Source: Pseudokordiimonas caeni (GTDB lineage Bacteria > Pseudomonadota > Alphaproteobacteria > Sphingomonadales > Kordiimonadaceae). From it: a stretch of DNA of 64,000 nucleotides. Location of the stretch: contig NZ_JAPPRR010000002.1 in assembly GCF_026719705.1 (NCBI RefSeq), positions 869,091 through 933,090 of the forward strand, given 5' to 3'. Every line of letters begins with the position of its first letter. The first letter of the stretch is position 1. Positions 54,633 through 61,991 of the stretch are shown one piece after another. The notes under the pieces are model-generated. The model did no database searches. It was given only the letters and a program-made list of their open reading frames with translations, and was not told where the DNA came from. The position numbers and the translations under genes were made by a program.

Positions 54633-56039
54633 ATGATCAATCTGATGCGGCGTGTCCGCTTGCTTTACCGCATCTGGGCCATGTCTGGCCTTGGTATTCT
54701 CGGTATTTTCACAATGATCGTCCTATATAACTGGGCGATCGAGGATCTTCTTAAAGGCGCCGGCAAGGTTGCCGTTGATCTGTTCGATCAGGACAAGATC
54801 ATTGTTTACGGCGTTACCGCCGTCATGGTCGGCCTGATTTCCTTGCTTGGCTATCTGATCACCCAGAGCTTTCTGCGCCCGCTTGCAGCGCTGGAGGAAG
54901 ACCTTCTGGCACTCGCCGAAGGGCGGATCGACAAGGAAGTGGACGGGACCAGCCAGCGGGATGCGCTTGGCGGCATGGCGCGAGCGGTTGAAAAACTGCG
55001 CCAGCGCGCGCTTGAAGCAGACCGGCTGGCAGCCGACGCCGAAGCCATGCGCGAGGAGCGCGAGGCCGAGGAACGCGCCCAGCAGGAAATGGAACGTGCC
55101 CGCGAGGAGCGTGACCGGCTCGCCAAGGAAGCGGAAGCCAAGGCCCGCGCCGAGGAAGCCCGCCGCCTGCAGATGCAGCTTGCAGACTCGTTTGAAGGCG
55201 AAGTCAGCCATGTGATCGAGGCGCTGGCAACGGCCGTGACCGAACTGCAGTCGGCATCGGAAACGATGGCAAGTGCGGTCGGCGAAACCCAGCGCGAGGT
55301 TGGCACGGCTGCGGGCGCGAGCGATCAGGCACGTGACAATATGGGGCAGGTGGCATCGGCTGCCGAAGGCCTGTCGTCCGCCATCGGGGAAATCCGCGGT
55401 CAGGTGCAGGAAGCCAACGGCATCACCAGCGAAGCCGTGAATGCGGCTGAAGGCGCACGCGGCCGTGTTGAAACGCTTGAAGGTGCTTCGGGCCGGATCG
55501 CCGAGGTCATCACGCTGATCAATGATATTGCCGAGCAGACGAACCTTCTGGCGCTCAATGCCACGATCGAGGCAGCGCGCGCAGGCGAAGCAGGCCGTGG
55601 CTTTGCGGTGGTGGCGAGCGAGGTGAAGAACCTTGCAACGCAAACCGCGGGTGCCACCAAGGAGATCGAAGCGCAGGTTGCCGCGATGCAGACCGCCACG
55701 CGCGATACTGTGGAGGCCGTTCAAGGCATCCGCACGGCGATCGAGCGGGTGAATTCGATCAATTCCGCGATCGCGGCGGCGGTCGTAGAGCAGGAAGCTT
55801 CCACGAGCGAGATCAGCCGCAGCGCGAAAAGCGCGAGCGACGGCACCGAGATGCTATCGGTGAGCGTTGGCCGCGTGCAGGATATGGCGGATGAAAGCGC
55901 CGGCGCGGCCGAGGTCGTTTCACGGTCTTCCGATACGCTTATCGAGCAATCGAGCAATCTGGAGCGTTCGCTGCAGCGGTTCCTCGTACGCCTGCGCGGC
56001 GCTGACGACGAAAAAGAAAGCGACCGCAAGGTCGCCTGA
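54633..56039 (+). CDS. methyl-accepting chemotaxis protein with a minimal periplasmic region
   Basis: 468 aa from ATG 54633 with GGGGG just upstream. Two helices at about 14-36 and 57-79 enclose only some 20 residues, so there is no periplasmic sensor domain. A HAMP region follows, then a long charged coiled coil (about 125-190, Glu/Arg/Ala-rich), and the signalling domain with the hairpin tip [19 protein letters not shown]. No CheR-binding pentapeptide at the end. It probably senses an intracellular or membrane cue. Gene ends just before a bidirectional terminator. Confidence 0.93.
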   Translation: MINLMRRVRLLYRIWAMSGLGILGIFTMIVLYNWAIEDLLKGAGKVAVDLFDQDKIIVYGVTAVMVGLISLLGYLITQSFLRPLAALEEDLLALAEGRIDKEVDGTSQRDALGGMARAVEKLRQRALEADRLAADAEAMREEREAEERAQQEMERAREERDRLAKEAEAKARAEEARRLQMQLADSFEGEVSHVIEALATAVTELQSASETMASAVGETQREVGTAAGASDQARDNMGQVASAAEGLSSAIGEIRGQVQEANGITSEAVNAAEGARGRVETLEGASGRIAEVITLINDIAEQTNLLALNATIEAARAGEAGRGFAVVASEVKNLATQTAGATKEIEAQVAAMQTATRDTVEAVQGIRTAIERVNSINSAIAAAVVEQEASTSEISRSAKSASDGTEMLSVSVGRVQDMADESAGAAEVVSRSSDTLIEQSSNLERSLQRFLVRLRGADDEKESDRKVA

Positions 56040-56063
56040 TCCACTACGGCAAATCAGAGACTG

Positions 56064-56103
56064 AAAAGGGCGCTCCGCGGGGTATCGGGGCGCCCTTTTC
56101 TTT
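56064..56103. terminator. bidirectional terminator between the chemoreceptor and the sterol-desaturase-family gene
   Basis: AAAAGGGCGC and GGCGCCCTTTT arms enclose a 15-nt loop; A-run and T-run flank both sides, so it serves both convergent genes. Confidence 0.75.
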
Positions 56104-56105
56104 CA

Positions 56106-56948
56106 TCAGGCCTCCTGCGGGGAAGAAATCGCAGGGGCTTCCGATTTCACGCCGTTACCGGCACCGACCACCGGCCACATCAGTTCCTGTTGCCAGCTGA
56201 CATCAGGCAAGCCCTCGATCCCGTATTCCTTGGGGTAGCGGCGGGTGATGTGGGCGGTGCCAAAGAGCACATCCCAGAAGAACAGCAGGTTGCCGTAATT
56301 GCCCTTGTAGTTGGTGACGCCGTCTTCCTTGTGCAGGCCATGGTGCGCCGAATGGGTGGCGGGGGTGGAGATGGTGCGTTCCACAACCCACATGACCTTG
56401 TCGAGGGCCGGGATCTTGTAGAGCCACTCGTCCCACCGCACGCTGGAGTGCGCACCGAAAATGACGCTGAGCTTGACGATCAGATACCAGGGATAAACGG
56501 CTTCAAGGCCGAGGAAGACGAGTGCCGCCGAAATCCAGAGGCCCGGCATCAGCGCATAGTAGAAGATATTGTTCCGGTAAACGATGCGGATGCTCATATA
56601 GGGCGCGCTATGGTGGGCGCGGTGCAGGTTATAGAGGAAGGGTACCGAGTGCGACAGGCGGTGCCACCAATATTGGGTCATGTCGTCGCCCACGAGGAAC
56701 AGGGCGAGCATCATCCAGATCGGCAATGTGGACAGCACACCGGCATAATCCGCGAACCAGTGATGGCCCATCCAATCCACCGCGAAAAGGATCGCGGGGA
56801 TGGTGACCGCCATGATGATGCTGGTGGAAATCACTTCCATCATCCAGTCGCGGCTTGTGGCCACATCCTTGTTGAGAAAACGTCCGGCGATGATTTCAGC
56901 GACCCCGAAGCCGATGAATATCAGCATGATGACGATCTTTTCGTCCAT
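56106..56948 (-). CDS. sterol desaturase/fatty acid hydroxylase family protein
   Basis: 280 aa with four to five hydrophobic helices. The three di-iron His clusters are visible: WHRLSHSVPFLYNLHRAHHSAP (HRxxH and HxxHH), a lone His in FGAHSSVRW, and THSAHHGLHKEDGVTNYKGNYGN. The family adds hydroxyl or double bonds to sterols, hopanoids or fatty acids in the membrane. The leader can fold into a hairpin that covers the ribosome site, and the promoter region is shared with the divergent LysR gene. Confidence 0.9.
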   Translation of the reverse strand: MDEKIVIMLIFIGFGVAEIIAGRFLNKDVATSRDWMMEVISTSIIMAVTIPAILFAVDWMGHHWFADYAGVLSTLPIWMMLALFLVGDDMTQYWWHRLSHSVPFLYNLHRAHHSAPYMSIRIVYRNNIFYYALMPGLWISAALVFLGLEAVYPWYLIVKLSVIFGAHSSVRWDEWLYKIPALDKVMWVVERTISTPATHSAHHGLHKEDGVTNYKGNYGNLLFFWDVLFGTAHITRRYPKEYGIEGLPDVSWQQELMWPVVGAGNGVKSEAPAISSPQEA

Positions 56949-56952
56949 GACA

Positions 56953-57000
56953 TCTATCCCTTCCCGGGCCCGAAAGGCCCATTCTCCCTTAAGGGATAGA
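56953..57000 (-). promoter_or_regulatory. leader hairpin able to hide the ribosome site of the sterol-desaturase-family gene
   Basis: In the mRNA, UCUAUCCCUU (57000-56991) pairs perfectly with AAGGGAUAGA (56962-56953), a 10-bp stem; inside is a second hairpin GGGCC-UUUCG-GGCCC (56980-56966). The AAGGGA in the 3' arm is the only Shine-Dalgarno-like sequence before ATG at 56948. This fits translational control by RNA folding, for example an RNA thermometer or a ligand-bound leader. A transcription start upstream of 57000 is needed for it to form. Confidence 0.4.
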
Positions 57001-57040
57001 ATAGCGCTGCCATCAGATGAAAATTAGTGATAAAAAAGAC

Positions 57041-57062
57041 AGTATAAATAACTATGAGTTAT
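57041..57062. promoter_or_regulatory. divergent control region: -10 TATACT and T-N11-A dyad ATAACT-ATG-AGTTAT
   Basis: A perfect 15-bp dyad (57048-57062) contains the T-N11-A pattern of LysR boxes. It sits just before the LysR start at 57067. A -10-like TATACT (minus strand, 57046-57041) for the divergent gene lies 1 bp away, so a bound LysR protein would affect both genes. Confidence 0.5.
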
Positions 57063-57066
57063 ATGA

Positions 57067-57969
57067 ATGCTGGAACTGCGGCACCTGAGGCATCTGGCGG
57101 CCATTGTGGATCATGGCGGGCTTGAGAAGGCGGCGGAAGCGCTGGGTCTCACGCAGCCTGCGCTGACCAAAAGCGTACGGCGGATGGAAGAACTCTTGGG
57201 CGTGCCGATGTTCGAGCGTGCGGGGCGGCGGCTGGTGTTGACCCCGATCGGTGCTGAAATCCTCGGGGACGGACGGCGCCTGCTGCGTGAGGCCGACGAT
57301 GTGGAACGCCGCGCCAGCCTGTGGCGGCAGGGGCAGGCGGGCCGGGTGACAGTGGGTGTGGGACCGGCGGTGCAGGCGGGCTATGTGCCCGAAGTGCTCA
57401 GGCGCCTGTCGACCGAAGCCATCGAAGGCTCGCTGCTGATCGAGACCGGCCACGCCGAAAACCTGCTGCCCCGTCTGATGGCCGGCACGCTCGATTTCGC
57501 CGTCTATGATTTCACGGTGGACCCGCACGACCCTGATATCGTGGCCACACCGCTGAAGGACGACCCCATTGTGGCGCTGGTGCGCAGCCATCATCCGCTG
57601 ATTGCCAGTCCGCCGAAAACGGCGGCCGACCTGATCGTCTGCCCCATGGGCAGCGTGCCCGCCCCGCCGGGCCTGAAAGGGGTGGCAGACGCCCTAACCG
57701 GTCCGGCCCGCGCGGCCGGGCGCATGACGCTGGAATGCGACAGCTATGTCGCGCTGGTGGCGGCGGCAAAAACCAGCGACCTCGCGGTGCTCACGCCTGC
57801 ACGCGTGGCGGCGCATCTGGCGGGCGGCGAGGCGGAGACGGGGCTTGCCATTGTGCCGCTCGATTTCTTGTCCGCCACCACCCGCCCCCAGATCATCCGC
57901 CGTCGCCACCGCCCCCAAAGCCCCTTGGCCCGGCGTGTGATGAAGCTCTTTGAGGACGTGGCGGGGTAA
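57067..57969 (+). CDS. LysR-family transcriptional regulator
   Basis: 300 aa. N-terminal helix-turn-helix (LRHLRHLAAIVDHGGLEKAAEALGLTQPALTKSVRRMEELLGVPMFER) and a substrate-binding domain from about residue 90. Its closest relatives cannot be named from sequence alone. It is divergent from the sterol-desaturase-family gene and has a T-N11-A dyad in its leader, consistent with autorepression and control of that gene. An alternative ATG lies 4 bp upstream but in another frame. Confidence 0.88.
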   Translation: MLELRHLRHLAAIVDHGGLEKAAEALGLTQPALTKSVRRMEELLGVPMFERAGRRLVLTPIGAEILGDGRRLLREADDVERRASLWRQGQAGRVTVGVGPAVQAGYVPEVLRRLSTEAIEGSLLIETGHAENLLPRLMAGTLDFAVYDFTVDPHDPDIVATPLKDDPIVALVRSHHPLIASPPKTAADLIVCPMGSVPAPPGLKGVADALTGPARAAGRMTLECDSYVALVAAAKTSDLAVLTPARVAAHLAGGEAETGLAIVPLDFLSATTRPQIIRRRHRPQSPLARRVMKLFEDVAG

Positions 57970-57971
57970 AG

Positions 57972-58003
57972 AAAAAGGGCGACCAGAGGGTCGCCCTTTC
58001 TGT
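57972..58003. terminator. bidirectional terminator between the LysR gene and typA
   Basis: AAAGGGCGACC and GGTCGCCCTTT form an 11-bp stem with loop AGAG, flanked by A-run and T-run, serving both converging genes. Confidence 0.85.
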
Positions 58004-58022
58004 GCTGGTTTCGGTCTGACGC

Positions 58023-59852
58023 TTATGCGTCTTTCGCCTTCTTGCGCTCGTGCGGCTTCAGGAAGCGTTTGCGCAGGCGGATCGATTTGGGCGTTACCTC
58101 GACAAGTTCGTCGTCGTTGATATAGGCGAGTGCTTCCTCGAGCGGCAGTTTGCGCGGGGTCGTCAGGCGGACGGCCTCGTCCTTGCCGGCGGCGCGGATG
58201 TTGGTCAGCTGCTTGGCGCGCTGCACGTTCACATCCAGGTCGTTGTCGCGGCTGTGTTCACCGATGATCATGCCTTCGTAGGTCTCGTCACCGGTTTCGA
58301 TCATGATCACGCCGCGCTCTTCAAGGTTCCACAGCGCATAGGCAACGGCCTTGCCCGAACCGTTGGCGATCAGCACGCCGCGCTGACGGCCGGCGATCGG
58401 GCCCTTGTAGGCGTCGTAGCGATCGTAGATGCGGTTCATGATGCCGGTGCCACGCGTATCGGTGAGGAATTCACCGTGATAGCCGATGAGGCCACGGGCC
58501 GGGGCGTCAAACGTGAGGCGAACCTTGCCGCCGCCCGAGGGGGCCATGCCCTTCAGCTCGGCTTTGCGGAGGCTCATCTTTTCCACCACAACGCCCTGAT
58601 AAGCTTCGTCCACGTCGATCTGGACGGTCTCGTAAGGCTCAAGGCGCTTGCAGTCTTCATCCATCTTGAAGAGAACGCGCGGGCGCGAGATGGCCAGCTC
58701 GAAGCCCTCGCGGCGCATGGTCTCGATCAGAACGCCAAGCTGAAGTTCGCCGCGGCCGGCCACTTCGAAGGCATCGTTGTTTTCGGCTTCGGTAATCTTG
58801 ATCGCCACGTTGCCTTCGGCTTCGCGCATCAGGCGGTCACGGATCACACGGCTCGTCACGTGCTTGCCTTCGCGGCCGGCGAGCGGGCTGTCGTTCACGG
58901 CGAAGGTCATGGCGAGGGTCGGCGGGTCCACCGGGTGGGCGCGCAGCGGCACGGTCACTTCCGGCACGGCGATGGTGTCGGCCACGGTTGCGATCTGCAG
59001 GCCGGCGATGGCGATGATATCGCCCGCTTCGGCTTGCTCGACCGGCACACGCTCCAGCCCGCGGAACGAGAGGAGCTTGGTGATACGGCCGGTTTCCACA
59101 ACTTCGCCGTTACCGTTGAGCGCGCGGATCGGATCGCCGATATTGATGCGGCCGGTTTGCACACGCCCGGTCAGCACGCGGCCCACGAAGTTGTCGCGGT
59201 CCAGAAGCGTGACGAGCATCGAGAAGGGTTTGTCGACCGAGCCGTCGGTCGTCGGCTTCGGGGGCTCGACATGCTCGACAATCTTGGCGAACAGCGGATT
59301 GAGGTTTTCGCGCTTGTCATTGGCGAGGTCGTTGACGGCCCAGCCGTCGCGGCCCGACGCATAAAGGATCGGGAAATCGAGCTGCTCGTCGTTCGCGCCA
59401 AGGGCCACAAAGAGATCGAAGCAGGCGTCGGTGGCGGCGTCCGGATCTCCGTCCGGCTTGTCCACCTTGTTCACCACCACGATGGGCTTCAGGCCAAGGG
59501 CGAGCGCCTTCATGGTCACGAACTTGGTTTGCGGCATCGGGCCTTCTGCGGCGTCGACGAGCAGCACCACGCCGTCCACCATCGAAAGGATCCGCTCCAC
59601 TTCGCCGCCGAAGTCGGCGTGACCGGGGGTGTCGACGATATTGATGCGGGTATCGTTCCAAACAACCGAGGTACATTTGGCGAGAATGGTGATGCCGCGC
59701 TCGCGCTCCAGATCGCCGCTATCCATGGCGCGCTCGGCAACGCGCTGGTTGTCGCGGACGGTGCCGGACTGGCGGAAGAGATTGTCGACGAGCGTGGTCT
59801 TGCCATGGTCGACGTGGGCGATGATCGCGATATTGCGGATCGGCTTGCTCAT
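58023..59852 (-). CDS. typA: ribosome-binding GTPase TypA/BipA
   Basis: 609 aa, normal length. G-domain motifs [17 protein letters not shown] and NKVDKPD, then a domain II barrel and the EF-G-like domains with [20 protein letters not shown] and [21 protein letters not shown]. TypA acts on the ribosome during assembly and under stress such as low temperature. It ends in a basic, lysine-rich tail. A near-consensus promoter lies about 70-97 bp upstream. Confidence 0.96.
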   Translation of the reverse strand: MSKPIRNIAIIAHVDHGKTTLVDNLFRQSGTVRDNQRVAERAMDSGDLERERGITILAKCTSVVWNDTRINIVDTPGHADFGGEVERILSMVDGVVLLVDAAEGPMPQTKFVTMKALALGLKPIVVVNKVDKPDGDPDAATDACFDLFVALGANDEQLDFPILYASGRDGWAVNDLANDKRENLNPLFAKIVEHVEPPKPTTDGSVDKPFSMLVTLLDRDNFVGRVLTGRVQTGRINIGDPIRALNGNGEVVETGRITKLLSFRGLERVPVEQAEAGDIIAIAGLQIATVADTIAVPEVTVPLRAHPVDPPTLAMTFAVNDSPLAGREGKHVTSRVIRDRLMREAEGNVAIKITEAENNDAFEVAGRGELQLGVLIETMRREGFELAISRPRVLFKMDEDCKRLEPYETVQIDVDEAYQGVVVEKMSLRKAELKGMAPSGGGKVRLTFDAPARGLIGYHGEFLTDTRGTGIMNRIYDRYDAYKGPIAGRQRGVLIANGSGKAVAYALWNLEERGVIMIETGDETYEGMIIGEHSRDNDLDVNVQRAKQLTNIRAAGKDEAVRLTTPRKLPLEEALAYINDDELVEVTPKSIRLRKRFLKPHERKKAKDA

Positions 59853-59920
59853 GGGGAAGGTCTTTCAAATGCGGAAAGGCCCCGGTCACAGCCGGAGCCT
59901 CCCCTTTATGCTTGCGGCGC

Positions 59921-59949
59921 CTTATACGCGCCTTGGCCCCATCCGGCAA
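59921..59949 (-). promoter_or_regulatory. typA promoter (TTGCCG-N17-TATAAG)
   Basis: TTGCCG (59944-59949) and TATAAG (59921-59926) on the minus strand, 17 bp apart; leader of about 60 nt before the typA ATG. Confidence 0.5.
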
Positions 59950-60014
59950 GCCCTGATGGGCCGCTGACCGATTCGCACGGTGCAGCGCAACAGGTATGCA
60001 CGCAGTGGGGGAGC

Positions 60015-60045
60015 GTTTCATAATGAAACAGGGCGGAATTCCGCC
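60015..60045. promoter_or_regulatory. two adjacent perfect palindromes (GTTTCATAATGAAAC and GGCGGAATTCCGCC)
   Basis: A 15-bp dyad (60015-60029, 7-bp arms around one base) and a 14-bp palindrome (60032-60045) lie 2 bp apart, 66-96 bp upstream of the typA -35 element. Such a pair looks like operators for one or two dimeric repressors. The regulators are unknown. Confidence 0.4.
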
Positions 60046-60083
60046 ATTCAGCATGCATAAATAGTTAAAATTAAAGCAAAATA

Positions 60084-60112
60084 TTGACTTATTCGCAGGT
60101 GCAGCATAAGAA
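60084..60112 (+). promoter_or_regulatory. possible promoter for the PEP-CTERM gene (TTGACT-N17-TAAGAA)
   Basis: TTGACT (60084-60089), spacer 17, TAAGAA (60107-60112). A second set, TTGACA-N17-TTAACA (60150-60178), overlaps the CtrA-like site. Confidence 0.4.
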
Positions 60113-60172
60113 TCGCGCCACCCCGAACGGCGGGCCAAGGTCCGGCGATTTGACAGAGGCGACTGATTGAAG

Positions 60173-60188
60173 TTAACAGATTGTTAAC
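60173..60188 (+). promoter_or_regulatory. perfect CtrA-type box TTAA-N7-TTAAC
   Basis: TTAA-CAGATTG-TTAAC matches the CtrA consensus of alphaproteobacteria in all nine fixed positions. It sits over the -10 of the second promoter candidate, 158 bp upstream of the PEP-CTERM start codon, which would suit repression, or activation of a more distal start. Confidence 0.6.
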
Positions 60189-60345
60189 GAATAAGCCCGC
60201 TGAAGCGGCGCTCCCTTAAGACAGGCATGTGAGATCAGGCTCTGCGGTGTGCGAAAGCACGGCGCAAGAGGCGAGATGTGTGTGCCCGACTGGCGTGCGC
60301 CCCGGGTGAAATGGAAATCCCCGCGAAAGCGGAAAGGAATTTGAA

Positions 60346-61002
60346 ATGAACAAGATTGCGACAATCGGCCTTGCAGCTGCGCTCCTTATCGGTCAGGCCG
60401 CGCATGCCGCCACCAATTTTGTGTCGAACGGCAGCTTCGAGGACGGCCACGGCGTCGTGGGCGCCAACTGGCATGTGTTCAATACGGTTGGCCCGTGGGA
60501 GACCATCGACGGCGCCGGGATCGAGATCCAGGGCAGCGGTGTGGTGACGACGGCGCAGGACGGCAATTTCTACGTCGAACTGGACAGCGACACCTCGAAC
60601 GGCGGCCTGCCGGGCGAATCCACCAACACGGCAATGGGCCAGTGGCTGGGCCTCGGCCAGGGTTCGTACCAGCTTTCCTTCTGGTACCGTCCGCGCACAT
60701 CGGTGTTTGGCGACAACGGTATCCTCGCCTCGATCAACGGCTTCGATGTCAGCGCCAACACGGCGAAGGGCAACGGCACGGCGTGGGAACAATATCTCCT
60801 GGATTTCACCATCGGTACGGACGGTGACTATCTCCTCAGCTTCGAAGCCTTCGGCAATGCCAACGAATATGGCGGCTTTATCGACAATGTGATCGTTTCG
60901 GCGATCCCCGAAGCCGAAACCTGGCTTCTGCTGGTGCTTGGCTTCGGCCTTGCAGGCACCACCTTCCGCCGCCGCAACCGGATGGCTATACGGCTGGCTT
61001 GA
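60346..61002 (+). CDS. PEP-CTERM sorted surface protein
   Basis: 218 aa with a signal peptide (1-21, ending AHAA). The body, from NFVSNGSFEDG to WEQYLLDFTIGTDGDYLL, resembles carbohydrate-binding jelly-roll modules of PEP-CTERM proteins. The C-terminus has the sorting signal: IPEAETWLLLVLGFGLAGTTFRRRN, with a hydrophobic helix and an Arg cluster. The usual Pro after Glu is Ala here (PEAETW for PEPxTW). Such proteins are processed by an exosortase and are often secreted with exopolysaccharide. No exosortase or polysaccharide locus is in the window. Confidence 0.88.
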   Translation: MNKIATIGLAAALLIGQAAHAATNFVSNGSFEDGHGVVGANWHVFNTVGPWETIDGAGIEIQGSGVVTTAQDGNFYVELDSDTSNGGLPGESTNTAMGQWLGLGQGSYQLSFWYRPRTSVFGDNGILASINGFDVSANTAKGNGTAWEQYLLDFTIGTDGDYLLSFEAFGNANEYGGFIDNVIVSAIPEAETWLLLVLGFGLAGTTFRRRNRMAIRLA

Positions 61003-61030
61003 GATACGGCAGGAAATTCAGAATGACGGG

Positions 61031-61064
61031 AAGGCCGGGCTGGAAAGTCCGGCCTTTGTTTATT
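61031..61064 (+). terminator. intrinsic terminator after the PEP-CTERM gene
   Basis: AAGGCCGG (61031-61038) and CCGGCCTT (61049-61056) with a 10-nt loop, followed by TGTTTATT. Confidence 0.75.
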
Positions 61065-61925
61065 CTAGCGCTGCGACTTGACGGCTATGCCTTCAAGCGG
61101 CCGGTCGGCGGGCAGATGCATTTCGACCGAAATGCCGCGGCCCTCGAAAAATTCGGCGAGGCGGCCATTTTCGCGCAGCCTTGAAAGGGTGGTGGAGATG
61201 GCGGCAAGGAAGGCACGGCCCTGCACCGAGGGCCGGCACACCACGCCGATGGTGGCGGAAACAAGCAACAGGTCGGGATTATAGGGCGGCAATTCCTCGC
61301 CGAGCGCCTGAAACACAAAGGCCGCATCGGGCAGGGATGCAGAGATATAGTCGACCCGCCCGGTGAGAAGCAGTTTTGCCTTCGCCGTTTCATCAAGCGA
61401 GGCCATATAGCGGGCGCCGTAGGGGGCTAGGACATCGGCAATGCGCGAGCCCATCGGGTGGCCGATCAGCTTGCCCTTCAGGTCTTCAAGCCGGGCGAGC
61501 GGTTTTTGGCCGGGCTGGGCAAAAAGATGCGTCACGACCCTGAGGAGCGGTTCGGAGGCTTCGAGGCCGATCTCAAGCTGCTCATCAAGCCCGTTCGGGT
61601 GCATGATGGGCGTGTAGGCAGGATAAAGGCATCCGTCTTCATCCGCCTTCAGGCTGCTGACGGCGCGGTTATAGGGCATCACCCGGTAATCGGGCCCGAA
61701 GCCCGCCTCGGTTAGCACAAACTTCATGAGTTCGTTATAAAAACCGGTGCCGTCAGTTTTTAGCGTGAGACCCCACCCGGTGGCATAAAGGTGCTCGGCC
61801 GGATGCTGCGCCGGGGCTGGCGCGGCGGGCACGGAATCGGAGACCGCCGCAGAAGAGACGTTCCCTCCTGCGGCGGCGAAAAGCATCAGCAACCCTGCTG
61901 CCTGATTGATTGCGCGCATGACCAT
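61065..61925 (-). CDS. periplasmic solute-binding-like protein, orphan (second in window)
   Basis: 286 aa with a signal peptide (about 1-26). The mature chain follows the amino-acid-binding family 3 fold: PAEHLYATGWGLTLKTDGTGFYNELMKFVL, YRVMPYNRAVSSLKADEDGCLYPA, LKGKLIGHPMGSRIADVL and LLLTGRVDYISASLPDAAFVF. No ABC permease or ATPase lies nearby. Two Met start candidates (61925 and 61919). Adjacent to a chemoreceptor on the same strand, 66 bp apart, which raises the possibility that the protein presents a ligand to it; this is conjecture. Confidence 0.72.
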   Translation of the reverse strand: MVMRAINQAAGLLMLFAAAGGNVSSAAVSDSVPAAPAPAQHPAEHLYATGWGLTLKTDGTGFYNELMKFVLTEAGFGPDYRVMPYNRAVSSLKADEDGCLYPAYTPIMHPNGLDEQLEIGLEASEPLLRVVTHLFAQPGQKPLARLEDLKGKLIGHPMGSRIADVLAPYGARYMASLDETAKAKLLLTGRVDYISASLPDAAFVFQALGEELPPYNPDLLLVSATIGVVCRPSVQGRAFLAAISTTLSRLRENGRLAEFFEGRGISVEMHLPADRPLEGIAVKSQR

Positions 61926-61991
61926 GCGGCCAGCTATAGCCCGGACCCCTTGAGATTCCGTTAAAATACAATCTATTCCGGCCCTATGGGC

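Larger units (their letters stand above)
59853..60345. other. 493-bp intergenic region between typA and the PEP-CTERM gene
   Basis: No gene found. It holds the leftward typA promoter (59921-59949), two adjacent perfect palindromes (60015-60045), two rightward promoter candidates (60084-60112 and 60150-60178), and a CtrA-type site (60173-60188). A hairpin-free stretch of about 150 bp then leads to the PEP-CTERM start. Confidence 0.6.

Noticed and set aside
58050-60023. Plus-strand open frame of 657 codons
   Set aside because: Antisense of typA, which is unmistakable on the other strand.
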